Of a DNA stretch of 64,000 nt, positions 34,060 to 43,104 are shown one piece after another. Under the pieces are notes generated by a model. That model had not been told where the DNA came from and ran no database searches. It was given only the letters and a program-made list of their open reading frames with translations. Position 1 is the stretch's first letter; the number at the start of each line of letters is the position of its first letter. The position numbers and the translations under genes are program-made. Source of the DNA: Chitinophagales bacterium (GTDB lineage Bacteria; Bacteroidota; Bacteroidia; Chitinophagales; Saprospiraceae); assembly GCA_017303475.1 (NCBI GenBank), contig JAFLBO010000028.1, forward strand, positions 1 to 64,000, read 5' to 3'.

Positions 34060-34064
34060 TGCAT

Positions 34065-34796
34065 TTAAGCTGTGGCGGGTTCGCGTACCAGCAGTTGGAA
34101 GCCGTTGCCGTGGATATTGACTATTTCAATAGCGGGATCCAGGGCCAGGTATTTGCGGAGTTTAGTAACAAATACATCCATGGAACGCGCTGTGAAATAG
34201 GTGTCCTCATGCCAAATTTTGGTGAGGGCCTCAGAACGTGGCGTTACATCATTGATGTATTTACAGAACAATTTCAGCAATTCAGCCTCTTTAGGACTGA
34301 GCTTCCATTGATTTTCTTCTCCTTGACGAGCTTCCGTGAAAGTCAGGATGCGCAGCGGGAAGTTGAAATGGTATTTGCCAATATTGAACTCGCGCTGGTC
34401 GTCGCGCGGATCCGGATTTTTATTGACACGCTTGAGTACCGCCTGGATACGCAACAACAACTCTTCGGAGTTGAATGGCTTGGGTATATAGTCGTCTGCG
34501 CCAAGTTTGAAGCCCTGCAACACATCGTCCTTCATGGTTTTGGCTGTTAGGAAGATGATGGGCACATCTTTGTTGCGCTCACGCACATCTTTGGCGAGCG
34601 TAAAGCCGTCTTTGCGTGGCATCATCACATCGAACACACAGAGGTCGTAGTGACTTTTCCTGAACGCTTCGAGGCCCTGGACACCATCGGTGGCGAGATT
34701 TACTTCATAATCGTGCATTTCCAGGTAAGAGCGGAGCACGTCGCCGAAATTTTGGTCGTCTTCGACCAGCAGGATTTTGTATCGAGCACTTGCCAT
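34065..34796 (-). CDS. OmpR/PhoB-family response regulator (RprY-like)
   Basis: 243 aa. Receiver domain 1-125 with acidic pocket Glu/Asp-Asp (LLVEDDQNF), phosphoacceptor Asp in LCVFDVMMPRKDG, Thr in FLTAKT and Lys in YIPKPF. The winged-helix DNA-binding domain (about 145-240) has WKLSPKEAELLKLFCKYINDVTPRS and DVFVTKLRKYLALDP. It should bind promoters after phosphorylation by a sensor kinase. No kinase gene is adjacent; the neighbours are a repeat and the POT transporter. Length and motifs are complete. Confidence 0.93.
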   Translation of the reverse strand: MASARYKILLVEDDQNFGDVLRSYLEMHDYEVNLATDGVQGLEAFRKSHYDLCVFDVMMPRKDGFTLAKDVRERNKDVPIIFLTAKTMKDDVLQGFKLGADDYIPKPFNSEELLLRIQAVLKRVNKNPDPRDDQREFNIGKYHFNFPLRILTFTEARQGEENQWKLSPKEAELLKLFCKYINDVTPRSEALTKIWHEDTYFTARSMDVFVTKLRKYLALDPAIEIVNIHGNGFQLLVREPATA

Positions 34797-34992
34797 GATG
34801 TCGTCGGTTTGAGAGTGTTCGTAAGATTAAAGTATGTTCAAGGATTGTTATTAAAACTGCTTAATGAAAGCAAAACACAACCTTAACGTTAAACGTTCAA
34901 AATCAAGTATGTGAAATGCCTCCAGCTGGAAAAAAATGTTAAAATTTATTTTTTCCATATGCCTTTAGGGCTTCGTCTTCAACCAAAAGTAC

Positions 34993-35044
34993 GTAAAAAA
35001 GAAGGGTTCCGCAAGCCCTCAGCTGCGGAACCCTTCTTTTTTAC
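34993..35044. terminator. Bidirectional terminator after the POT transporter gene
   Basis: Perfect 21-bp arms (GTAAAAAAGAAGGGTTCCGCA and its complement) with a 10-nt loop. Read on the minus strand it follows the transporter stop by about 45 nt and gives a GC stem with a T6 tail. Confidence 0.85.
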
Positions 35045-35089
35045 TACCAAACACCGAAAATTATCGGCTGAACCAGAAAACTGCTTGTT

Positions 35090-36745
35090 TTATGATCCGA
35101 TATAAGACCGCTCTTTGATGCGTGGAGATACTGCCATGAAAATCAAAGCAGTAGCAAAGCAAATACCTGTGAACAACCAGAAGAACCCGGCGCCATGGAA
35201 TTGTGCAAAGAAGCCGCCGTTTTTGATGTTGGTCTGTATTACGGATACAATCACGTTACCCAGGGTAACAGACAACAGGTAGCAGGCCATGATGGTAGAT
35301 TTCATCGTTGGCGGAGACTGGGTGTAGGCGTATTCCAGGCAGGTGATAGAGATCAAAACCTCACCGGCAGTCAGCACCACGAAGGCCAGGATTTGCCAGG
35401 AAATATTTGGCGTTGCGCCGTTATCAATCCAGCCCTGAACGATGGCTACAACCACAAAAGAAAGTGCCGTGAGCACCAAACCTGCGCCAATTTTGCGCAA
35501 TGGCGTCACTTTTATGCCCATTTTGTTCAGCATTGGATACAAACCAAAGGAGAACAATGGAATGAAAGCCAGGATGAAGGCCGCATTTACAAAAGAGATT
35601 TGTTCAGCCTCCCATTTGATGCCCAGCCAGTTGAGGTCCATAGATTTGGCCTGTACTACCCATTCAGACTGGCTCTGGTCCCAAAGCGCCCAGAAAACAG
35701 GCACGAAAGCGAACACAGAAAGTACGCGCCATACAGACTGGATACCTTCCACTTTGTCTTCGCCGAAACGACTGGATGCAGCAGAGAAGCCGCCATTGGT
35801 GAGCGCATACAGGTTGATGCCCACGAAATTGCCCGGAGTGGCAAACCATTGTTTTTTGAAAATAAAGGCCAGTGCAATAACCAAAATACCCCATACACCC
35901 AGGATTACACCGGTGCCAAAGGAGGAAATTTTAGCCGGGTCCATATAAGGATACAAACCAGCCAGGCTTGAAGAACCATTCGCTTTGATATCGCTGGCTA
36001 CAATGGTTGGAATGGTATCAAAATACAAATAGCTCACCAGCAGTGAGAAGAATGCAGTAAGGAAAATAACCAGCTTGTTCGGATCGAATGAAGGTGGTGG
36101 AATACGGCGGTATTTGTGACGACCGGCCCAGAAGAAGAATACCGCAATCAACATGGCGATGGCAGGTACGCCAAACGCCACTGCTGCGCCATAATGGGTT
36201 TTCAGGTATGGAATAAGCAGGATTGATAAAACAGAACCTGCATTGATGGAAAAATAGAACGCATCGAATGCCTTGGAAATCAGGTGCGAGTTGGACTCGT
36301 CAAACTGGTCGCCTACGTTGGCTGAAACGCAGGGCTTAATACCGCCCGCACCAATCGCGATCAACAGGAGAGAGGTGGTGAACATCACCTCATTGTCTAC
36401 AGAAAGCGCCACCATGGTGCTGCCAATAGCGTACACCAGCGACAACCACAGGATGGTTTTATACTTACCCCAGAACCAGTCGGCAATCATACCACCGAAC
36501 ATGGGCAGCAGGTACACCATCGCCACGAAGTCGTGGGTTTTGGCATTTGCCGTTGCTTCAGCCACCTGAACTACATTTGGATCTTCAGAACCTGTTGGGT
36601 TGTAAAACTGAGCGATCATGAAGGTAGTCAGGATGGCGCGCAGGCCGTAATAGTTGAATCGTTCCGCAGCCTCGTTCCCGATAATATACGGAATACTGGA
36701 TGGGAATTTGCCCTTGGGCTTTGTTTGTTCGTTGATTTCAGCCAT
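35090..36745 (-). CDS. Proton-dependent peptide transporter, POT/PTR family
   Basis: 551 aa from the ATG at 36745; longer starts only add repeat-derived residues. The family signature GNEAAERFNYYGLRAILTTFM (ExxER motif in helix 1) is at about 19-39, followed by 12-14 transmembrane segments, including FYFSINAGSVLSI and FFWLFTGICFATALIF. It imports di- and tripeptides with protons across the inner membrane. The single-gene unit ends at a strong terminator. Activity seems intact. Confidence 0.94.
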   Translation of the reverse strand: MAEINEQTKPKGKFPSSIPYIIGNEAAERFNYYGLRAILTTFMIAQFYNPTGSEDPNVVQVAEATANAKTHDFVAMVYLLPMFGGMIADWFWGKYKTILWLSLVYAIGSTMVALSVDNEVMFTTSLLLIAIGAGGIKPCVSANVGDQFDESNSHLISKAFDAFYFSINAGSVLSILLIPYLKTHYGAAVAFGVPAIAMLIAVFFFWAGRHKYRRIPPPSFDPNKLVIFLTAFFSLLVSYLYFDTIPTIVASDIKANGSSSLAGLYPYMDPAKISSFGTGVILGVWGILVIALAFIFKKQWFATPGNFVGINLYALTNGGFSAASSRFGEDKVEGIQSVWRVLSVFAFVPVFWALWDQSQSEWVVQAKSMDLNWLGIKWEAEQISFVNAAFILAFIPLFSFGLYPMLNKMGIKVTPLRKIGAGLVLTALSFVVVAIVQGWIDNGATPNISWQILAFVVLTAGEVLISITCLEYAYTQSPPTMKSTIMACYLLSVTLGNVIVSVIQTNIKNGGFFAQFHGAGFFWLFTGICFATALIFMAVSPRIKERSYIGS

Positions 36746-36949
36746 ACTGTTTATCGCGTAGATGAAAGGTTGTTGATTGATTGTTTGTTTGAACAGGCAA
36801 ATGTGCGATTTTTTTTTACCTGATACTACTAAGTACCGACGAAATAACAAGCTCAGGAACCGAAGGAAGTTATTTCCCTGGGTGCTGTTGCAAAAAAAAC
36901 CTGGGGGAAAGCGCCTTTTTCAGACCTTTGAGCTCAGAAAAACAGAATC

Positions 36950-37540
36950 ATGGTACGTTTCTTTCTCGGGTTGATCGCATTTGGATGTTTTTGGGTTGCC
37001 TGTAAGCAGGACAGCTCCAAAAATGCTGCAGAAAACAGCGCCGATGCTGCACTTTGGGCAAAATACAAGGCGGAGGGCTGGAAAAACCACAGTTGTGAGC
37101 TGGTAACCAATAAAGAATTGGAAAAATTGTTCGCTTTCAATGGAAAAGAGGTTACGCTGAATGCCCGCACCTTGCCCAATCAGGTTTTTTGCCTCCGAAC
37201 CTGGCATAAGATTGATTGGAAAGAAAGGGAAACCAACAACGAAAAAGAAGGCACCAACTGGCTCAACCCGCAAAACCGGGTTGTAATCCAACTCCTGGAT
37301 TATCAATCTGAAGAACACGCCCGGATGCAAATGGCCAATATCCGTCGGGACCGCCGCTCTACCTATGAAGAAGATGTAACCGGTATAGGCGAGGAAGCTG
37401 TGTGGAGCACCGGCACCGTTACCCTGCTGGTCCGCAAAGGCCAATATGTAGTAAATGTTTCTGTTGAAATAGACGACAATGCCCACGAGAACCTTAGGCA
37501 TGCCCAGAGTGTGGCATCGATTGCCCTCCTTAAATTGTAA
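36950..37540 (+). CDS. Small lipoprotein of unknown function
   Basis: 196 aa. The signal VRFFLGLIAFGCFWVAC is followed by Lys/Gln and an Ala/Asn-rich linker, giving an acylated Cys at about 18. The mature part is alpha/beta, with ARMQMANIRRDRRSTYEEDVTGIGEEAVW and TLLVRKGQYVVNVSVEI blocks that resemble small periplasmic proteins with a GIGEEA loop. I know no function. A promoter-like GACCTTTG lies at 36923-36930. The gene converges on the next one across a perfect palindrome. Confidence 0.75.
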   Translation: MVRFFLGLIAFGCFWVACKQDSSKNAAENSADAALWAKYKAEGWKNHSCELVTNKELEKLFAFNGKEVTLNARTLPNQVFCLRTWHKIDWKERETNNEKEGTNWLNPQNRVVIQLLDYQSEEHARMQMANIRRDRRSTYEEDVTGIGEEAVWSTGTVTLLVRKGQYVVNVSVEIDDNAHENLRHAQSVASIALLKL

Positions 37541-37546
37541 GGCGCT

Positions 37547-37587
37547 AAGGCACGAAGGGCCGGCAAATTGCCGGCCCTTCGTGCCTT
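37547..37587. terminator. Perfect palindrome between convergent genes
   Basis: 20-bp arms (AAGGCACGAAGGGCCGGCAA and its complement) around a single A. It starts 6 bp after one stop and ends 4 bp before the other, so it most likely ends both transcripts. The CACGAAG word links it to the intergenic word repeats. Confidence 0.8.
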
Positions 37588-37591
37588 TCCC

Positions 37592-38878
37592 CTAAGTTTT
37601 TTGGTGCTTTTTCTTGGCTGCGGGGAAGAGGATATTATTAAGAATCAGGCGGAAACCTGGCGAATTGGGGTGCAGATTGAGGTCTGTGGGAGGATCGCCT
37701 ACGTAGTGACGGTAATCTTCCGGGTCGTGACCGCCGTAGAAGGTCCAGAAACCTTTGCCGTAAGCATTGTGGATATACCGGGCTTCGTTGGCGGGCTTGT
37801 TTTCACCCATAATCAGCACATTGGGTTTGATAAATTTCCGGTTAAATGCTGTTGCCTGTCCCATAAAACCTTTTACCGTGCGGGTATGACATTGGGTAAG
37901 CATGGTGGGCACCGGATCCCATTTAGCTGAAAAATCGAACAGGGTGATGTAATCCTGCTCAGGAGTTACGCGCCGGCCGGTTACTTCGCTGTTATCAATA
38001 GTAGAATGCTCGTAAACACTCGGGTCTGTGAGCACCGTAAAATTCTCGAAAGCAAAGGTTTTGGAAAAATCCAGCTTGTTCTGGAAGTTTGGGTCCGTAG
38101 GATCACCGTCGAAAGGAGTAGCACAGATATCAGTTCCTTCAGCAGCCAGTGCAATATCATAGGTATCAGTGGCAGAACACATGGCAAACATGAACCCACC
38201 GCCAATCACGTATTCCTTGATCTTTTTGGCCACCGCCAATTTTAGCTGACTCACTTTATCAAATCCGTTTTGGCGGGCAAGGGTTTCCATCAGGTGTACG
38301 TGCTGACGGTACCAGGGCTGACCGCTGTTGCTGGCGTAAAACTTGCCATACATGCCGGTGAAATCTTCGTGGTGTAGGTGCAGCCAGTCGTATTCCGCCA
38401 GTTTATCCTGCAACACCTCGGTATCGTACAATACATCGTAAGGAATTTCCGCGTAGGTAAGCACCAGGGTCACGGCATCGTCCCAGGGCTGAATTACCTG
38501 ACCTTTTTCGTCTTTATCCGGGGTATAAACCGCAATTTTAGGTGCTTTTTCCAGCTTGATCACATCCTGATTGACTTCCGGATTGAGGATTTCATTGCGC
38601 AGGTTGGCAAATTGCGCATCGGCAATGACCTCATAGCTGACATCTCGCGTTTTACATTCTTTTTCAAATGCCGGCGTATACACAAAGGCAAAGCTGCCGC
38701 CTCTGTAGTTAAGGAGCCACCAGGCTTCTACGCCCTGTGCAAGCACCCAATAGGTAATGCCATAAGCTTTCAGGTGGTTGCGCTGGCCCTTTTCATCCAT
38801 GGGCAACAAAATCACCGACGCACGCATCTGCGATGCAGCGCTCAAAAACAAAGCAAGTATGATGAGAAAGTGACGCAT
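37592..38878 (-). CDS. Secreted protein of a Bacteroidota family often mislabelled asparagine synthetase B
   Basis: 428 aa from the ATG at 38878, where a signal peptide begins (RHFLIILALFLSAASQMRA). Neither the N-terminal nucleophile Cys nor the ATP-binding SGG loop of AsnB is present, so that label, which I recall for relatives, cannot be right. The central part (KIAVYTPDKDEKGQVIQPWDDAVTLVLTYAEIPYDVLYD, YVIGGGFMFAMCSATDT) has the look of a class I glutamine amidotransferase/ThuA-like fold with a Cys after a beta strand. GFWTFYGGHDPEDYRHYVGDPPTDL near the C-terminus is strongly patterned. The periplasmic function is unknown. Confidence 0.72.
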   Translation of the reverse strand: MRHFLIILALFLSAASQMRASVILLPMDEKGQRNHLKAYGITYWVLAQGVEAWWLLNYRGGSFAFVYTPAFEKECKTRDVSYEVIADAQFANLRNEILNPEVNQDVIKLEKAPKIAVYTPDKDEKGQVIQPWDDAVTLVLTYAEIPYDVLYDTEVLQDKLAEYDWLHLHHEDFTGMYGKFYASNSGQPWYRQHVHLMETLARQNGFDKVSQLKLAVAKKIKEYVIGGGFMFAMCSATDTYDIALAAEGTDICATPFDGDPTDPNFQNKLDFSKTFAFENFTVLTDPSVYEHSTIDNSEVTGRRVTPEQDYITLFDFSAKWDPVPTMLTQCHTRTVKGFMGQATAFNRKFIKPNVLIMGENKPANEARYIHNAYGKGFWTFYGGHDPEDYRHYVGDPPTDLNLHPNSPGFRLILNNILFPAAKKKHQKT

Positions 38879-39094
38879 GATTTGAGTGCTGGAGTGTTTA
38901 AGTGTTTGAGTTGGGGTTCGGTTGGGTATGCATCCTTGAATCAGGAGGTGTGAATGTTTGGGATTTAAAAACAGTGAAAAAGTATTTGAGTTTAGGTTAA
39001 CAGCGGAAATCCAGCATGACACTTTCAATATTCAACCGTCATATCCAGCCGAGCGCCAACTCAGATACTCACTAACTAAAACACTCAAACACGC

Positions 39095-39844
39095 TTACCT
39101 CACCGGTTTCCATTCATCCAAATAGGATTTTTTGCCTAAAAGCATCCACAAGCCTTCACGGAGGTAGATCATAGTAAGTGGAATATACCCGTACTGCCGA
39201 AATCTTCTGGGTGAATGGTGGATTCTCAGTCGACGCAGATACCTGATTTTACCAAGGTCTTGTAATCTGTAGAAAAGGTTGCAGTCTTCTCCTGCAGTTA
39301 AATGCTCCGCATAACCGCCAATTTTCTGGAAGGCTTCTCTGCGCACCAACTGACATTCACCTTTGGCCAGCGGAGCTTTTACCCAGAATGAACCCCTGAT
39401 AATGGCGTTCATCATAATGTGGTAAAGCTTATCCGACAAGCGGGCTTCTTCCGGATATACCCAGATGGGAACGGTGGCGCCCACCAGTTTGGGGTCTTTG
39501 TCAAACGCTTTAAATACTTTTTCCAGAAAATACTCCTTGTCGGGAATACGCACATCTGCATCAATACGGAACAACAACGGGGCTTTGGCCTGTGCTGCGC
39601 CTAAATTGCAGCCAATGGCAATGTTTTGTTTGCCCGGGCCGCCCTCTACCAGTTTCACGCGCTGATTGGACAAGGCTGCAAAATGCCGAACGATGTCGAT
39701 CGTGCCATCTGTACTATTAGCATCGGAAACAATAATTTCCAGGTCGTATTTATCCCAAAACGGCTCAAATTGTGCCAGGGTGGTGCCAATGTATTTGGCT
39801 TCGTTCCGGGTGGGAATGAATATGCTCAGTTTGGGCGAGCTCAT
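39095..39844 (-). CDS. Family 2 glycosyltransferase
   Basis: 249 aa, GT-A fold: LSIFIPTRNEAKYIGTTL at the start, VSDANSTDGTIDI, FRIDADVRIPD (the DXD-type metal motif) at about 90-100, and GGYAEHLTAGEDCNLFYRL near 175 with the catalytic ED pair. No transmembrane segments, so it acts at the cytoplasmic face. It starts 19 nt after the dnaX stop on the same strand and may share its transcript. Acceptor and donor sugars are unknown. Confidence 0.9.
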   Translation of the reverse strand: MSSPKLSIFIPTRNEAKYIGTTLAQFEPFWDKYDLEIIVSDANSTDGTIDIVRHFAALSNQRVKLVEGGPGKQNIAIGCNLGAAQAKAPLLFRIDADVRIPDKEYFLEKVFKAFDKDPKLVGATVPIWVYPEEARLSDKLYHIMMNAIIRGSFWVKAPLAKGECQLVRREAFQKIGGYAEHLTAGEDCNLFYRLQDLGKIRYLRRLRIHHSPRRFRQYGYIPLTMIYLREGLWMLLGKKSYLDEWKPVR

Positions 39845-39863
39845 GTGTGGTATTGATTGACGG

Positions 39864-41612
39864 TCATTCCCCCAATTTCAAATCAAAGCGACGTATCAGG
39901 TCGTCTACCAGGGGGTTGGACTCCTTCATTTTGTCCAGTTTTTCTTTAGTGGTGAGGGGGCGGACTACACGGGCAACTTGTTGTGCCTGTTCTGCCTGCT
40001 TTCTTTCGTCCTGAATTACTTCGATTTTCAGTGCATTATCGTGCAACCGCTTTCGCAAAATATCCAGCAAGCGCCCCAATTCTGCCTTTACATTGTTCAA
40101 TTCTATGGTGGTGCCCACTATTGCTTTCAACACCTTATCTTCCAACCGAAGCTCTGCATTGGTGAGGGCCAGGCGTACCAGATTGGAATCCAGCAGTGCC
40201 GCGTATGCATTCCACTCTGTGCGGGCATTCTCCAGGGTCAGGCGACTCTCCAGACTGGCGCGGTGGATTTCTTCTTCCTCCACCAGCTGGTCAAAAGCAT
40301 CCAAACGCATGGGAATAGACTCCAGCTTCATGCTCCCCTGCCGTAGTCCCTTGCGCACATCAATCATGTCTTTGGAACTCAGCGTATGCGCATTGCCCAT
40401 TTCACGGACGTTGGAAGGAGTTTGAGGGGTTTGAAGGGTTTGAAGGGTTTGAGGGGTTTGAAGGGCGGGGGGGCGGTTCAGGTCAGTCGTTTTTTTTTCC
40501 AGCTCAGCGCCTTTCACAGCGCGTCCGATATGGCACATTTTCAACAAAGCCATCTCTACGTGGAGCCTTTTGTGCCGCGCCATTTTGAAATTAATGTCGC
40601 AATCGTTGGCCAGGCTGAGTGCAGTGAGCAGGAACGCTGAAGGGGCCAATGTGGCCTGTTGTTTATAACGTTCGCGGAGGTTTTCGCCTACTTCCAGCAA
40701 GCCGAGGGTGGAGGCGTCTTTGCAAACCAGCACATTGCGCAGGTGTTCGGCCAAACCCAGTACAAACACTTCAGGATCAAAACCTTTGCGCAGGATTTCA
40801 TCAAAATGATTCATCACTGCAGCGGCATCTTCTGCCAGCAGGGCATCCGTAATCTGGAAAAAATAATCGTAATCCAGCACGTTCAGGTTTTCGATCACTG
40901 CGTCATAAGTGATCTTTTTGCCTGCCCCGCTGGTAATCCGGTCAAAGATAGACAGGGCATCGCGCAGCGCGCCATCGGCCTTCTGGGCAATGATGTGCAG
41001 TGCATCCTCTTCCGCTTCGATATGCTCCTGTGCGCAAATGGATTTCAGGTGCGCCACTGTATCGGCTACAGTGATGCGGCGAAAATCGAATATCTGGCAG
41101 CGGGAAAGGATCGTTGGAATGATCTTGTGTTTTTCCGTGGTTGCCAGGATGAAAATGGCATAAGAAGGCGGCTCCTCCAGGGTCTTCAGGAAAGCATTGA
41201 AGGCCTGGTTGGAAAGCATGTGCACCTCGTCAATGATGAACACTTTATACTTTCCCTGCTGGGGCTGGAAGCGCACCTGTTCGGTGAGGGCCCGTATGTG
41301 TTCAACGGAATTGTTAGACGCCGCATCCAGCTCTATGATGTTGAAAGAGGCGTTTTCGTTGAACGATTTACAGGAAGAACACTCATTGCAGGCCTCAAAT
41401 TCCGGTGTACGGTTTTCGCAGTTCAGAATTTTGGCCAGAATACGGGCGCAGGTGGTTTTACCCACACCGCGCGGACCGGTAAACAAAAAGGCGTGCGCTA
41501 CCTGACCACTGGCCAGAGCGTTTTTCAGCGTTCCGGCCACATGTCCTTGACCCACAACATCTTGGAAACGTTGCGGGCGGTATTTACGGGCTGAAACGAT
41601 AAAATGACTCAT
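39864..41612 (-). CDS. dnaX: DNA polymerase III subunits gamma/tau
   Basis: 582 aa. The clamp-loader ATPase: Walker A GPRGVGKTT near residue 46, the zinc-binding cysteines (CENR ... CNECSSC), Walker B VFIIDEVHML, sensor I LATTEKHKI with SRC arginine finger, and the lid domain. A C-terminal tau-like part follows. It loads the sliding clamp and links polymerase cores at the fork. Residues about 382-400 (PALQTPQTLQTLQTPQTP) are a low-complexity linker made by a 9-bp repeat also found between genes. I see no convincing gamma frameshift site. It follows the thioredoxin-TPR gene by 52 bp. Confidence 0.95.
   Translation of the reverse strand: MSHFIVSARKYRPQRFQDVVGQGHVAGTLKNALASGQVAHAFLFTGPRGVGKTTCARILAKILNCENRTPEFEACNECSSCKSFNENASFNIIELDAASNNSVEHIRALTEQVRFQPQQGKYKVFIIDEVHMLSNQAFNAFLKTLEEPPSYAIFILATTEKHKIIPTILSRCQIFDFRRITVADTVAHLKSICAQEHIEAEEDALHIIAQKADGALRDALSIFDRITSGAGKKITYDAVIENLNVLDYDYFFQITDALLAEDAAAVMNHFDEILRKGFDPEVFVLGLAEHLRNVLVCKDASTLGLLEVGENLRERYKQQATLAPSAFLLTALSLANDCDINFKMARHKRLHVEMALLKMCHIGRAVKGAELEKKTTDLNRPPALQTPQTLQTLQTPQTPSNVREMGNAHTLSSKDMIDVRKGLRQGSMKLESIPMRLDAFDQLVEEEEIHRASLESRLTLENARTEWNAYAALLDSNLVRLALTNAELRLEDKVLKAIVGTTIELNNVKAELGRLLDILRKRLHDNALKIEVIQDERKQAEQAQQVARVVRPLTTKEKLDKMKESNPLVDDLIRRFDLKLGE
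40414..40468 (-). repeat. In-frame CCTTCAAAC repeat inside dnaX
   Basis: Six imperfect copies of the 9-bp unit (C/T)C(C/T)TCAAAC encode the LQTPQT linker. The same unit occurs between genes at 17326-17357, 24484-24511 and 25852-25876. Confidence 0.85.
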
Positions 41613-41664
41613 TGTATGTTTTTCTTGGAGCGTAAAGATAGGTCAAAGATGCGAGCTTTGAGGC

Positions 41665-42834
41665 CTACAGCGAGTCAATAAAATGATCAATTTTTTCGCG
41701 AAGCATGGCATCCTTTTCTGTCAGTTGCTTTTTGGCCAGCTCGGCAGTTTTGCGTGCCTCTGCCATATCGCCTTGTAGTTTGTACACGCCGGCCAGGGTC
41801 ATCCAGTATTCCGCCAGACCACCGTTTTCAGCGGCTGATTTGGCCCATTTTTCGGCTTGTTTGAGTACGTTTTTATCCTGAGGGAAAGAACGCACCAGCG
41901 AAACCACCAGCTCGTGCAGCTTGGCAGAATTGTTTTTCACCTCATTCTTCTGGTACGTACGCGCTGCGCGCAGGAACATGTCGCCGTCTTTTACAGCCTT
42001 GGCGTAGTTCATATCGGCCTCAATGGCAAAAGCTTCGGCGCGGGCCGGGTTACCGGCTTTCATTTTGGTTTTGGCTTCTTCCAGCAAGGCGGTATTTTTA
42101 AACTCAATGGCTTTGCCCACTGTACGCTGACAAGCTTTTTCCATGCGGGCCACCACGGCTTCTTCCGTTACAAGCGCCATAATTTCCTTGCGGTATTTCA
42201 CCAACAGATCGAACACCCGGCTATCTGCCTCGGTGGCGCCTTCCAGGATGAAGCGCAGGTTGAACTCGGTGCTCAGATCCTGCTGTGTGTTCAGGTATTC
42301 GTTGGTGATTTTCAACGAAGGCTTGCCGGCGGCATTGAGGGCGCGCACATAGTCGTACAGCAATTTGGGATCCCGATCACCTTCTGCGTATTTCTTTTCA
42401 TAATCCACCGATTTATCGCTTTTACCCAGGGCTTTTTTGCCGGTTTCAATGAGTTGGTCTACGTTTTTAGCGCCCACATCTTTCAGCACCACTTTTCCCG
42501 TAGGATCAATAAACATCAGCGTGGGGTACGATCCAACCGGGTATTTTCCGGCAAACTCTGCATTTTCCGGTTTTTCCATGTCAATTTTCAGGTTAATGAA
42601 ATTGGCATTGAAGAAGTCACCAGCTTTCGGATCAGGAAAAGTCTGGGCAGCCATACGTTTGCACGGGCCACACCAGGAAGCAAAAGCATCTACAAAAATC
42701 AGGCGTTCTTCAGCCTTGGCTTTCTCCAGCGCCTCCGCCCAGGTTCCGTGAAAAAATTCAATTCCCTGAGCAGAAAGCAGGTTGCCCAGCAGGAAAAAAG
42801 CGCAAAATGCGATGGTTTTGATGGTATACTTCAT
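41665..42834 (-). CDS. Exported thioredoxin-domain protein with TPR tail
   Basis: 389 aa. A signal peptide (residues 1-22, NLLSAQ) is followed by a thioredoxin domain with FVDAFASWCGPCKRMAAQ (Cys55, Cys58) and the cis-Pro SYPTLMFID. Residues about 150-385 are helical repeats, ending in a TPR-like NGGLAEYWMTLAGVYKLQGDMAEARKTAELAKKQL. DUF255/SoxW-like periplasmic thioredoxins reduce disulfides; the TPR part may choose partners. It precedes dnaX by 52 bp on the same strand. Nothing suggests loss of function. Confidence 0.87.
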   Translation of the reverse strand: MKYTIKTIAFCAFFLLGNLLSAQGIEFFHGTWAEALEKAKAEERLIFVDAFASWCGPCKRMAAQTFPDPKAGDFFNANFINLKIDMEKPENAEFAGKYPVGSYPTLMFIDPTGKVVLKDVGAKNVDQLIETGKKALGKSDKSVDYEKKYAEGDRDPKLLYDYVRALNAAGKPSLKITNEYLNTQQDLSTEFNLRFILEGATEADSRVFDLLVKYRKEIMALVTEEAVVARMEKACQRTVGKAIEFKNTALLEEAKTKMKAGNPARAEAFAIEADMNYAKAVKDGDMFLRAARTYQKNEVKNNSAKLHELVVSLVRSFPQDKNVLKQAEKWAKSAAENGGLAEYWMTLAGVYKLQGDMAEARKTAELAKKQLTEKDAMLREKIDHFIDSL

Positions 42835-42861
42835 TGTTGTTGTGTTATGTATGATTGACTT

Positions 42862-43089
42862 CGTGCGGGTTTCGCAAAGGTTTCGCGCAGATTTCGCAAA
42901 GGTTTCGCGCAGATTTTACGCAGATTTTTTGCGCAGATTTCACACAGATTAGGTTTAGCGATGGGATTTGCGTTTTTCAACCAGTGGTTAAATGATACCG
43001 TCAAGTAATTACCCCCTAAAACATCCTGCAAAAAAATCTGTGTGAAATCTGCGTGAAATCTGTGCGAACCCCAAATCCGTACGAACCCG
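42862..43089. repeat. Inverted array of CGCAGATTT words
   Basis: The left part repeats TTTCGC(A)(A)AGGTTTCGCGCAG, TTACGCAGA, TTGCGCAGA and TTTCACACAGATT; the right part carries ATCTGTGTGAAATCTGCGTGA and TCTGTGCGAACC. The middle ~90 bp is unique. Fills the 42835-43104 gap between two same-strand genes. Confidence 0.75.
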
Positions 43090-43104
43090 CCACAAAAATA
43101 GGGC

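Noticed and set aside
40414..40468. Possible CRISPR-like or minisatellite array in dnaX
   Set aside because: Units are 9 bp without spacers and stay in frame. It is a coding tandem repeat.
39864..41612. Programmed frameshift for a separate gamma subunit in dnaX
   Set aside because: I found no A-rich slippery heptamer followed by an early stop in the expected region.
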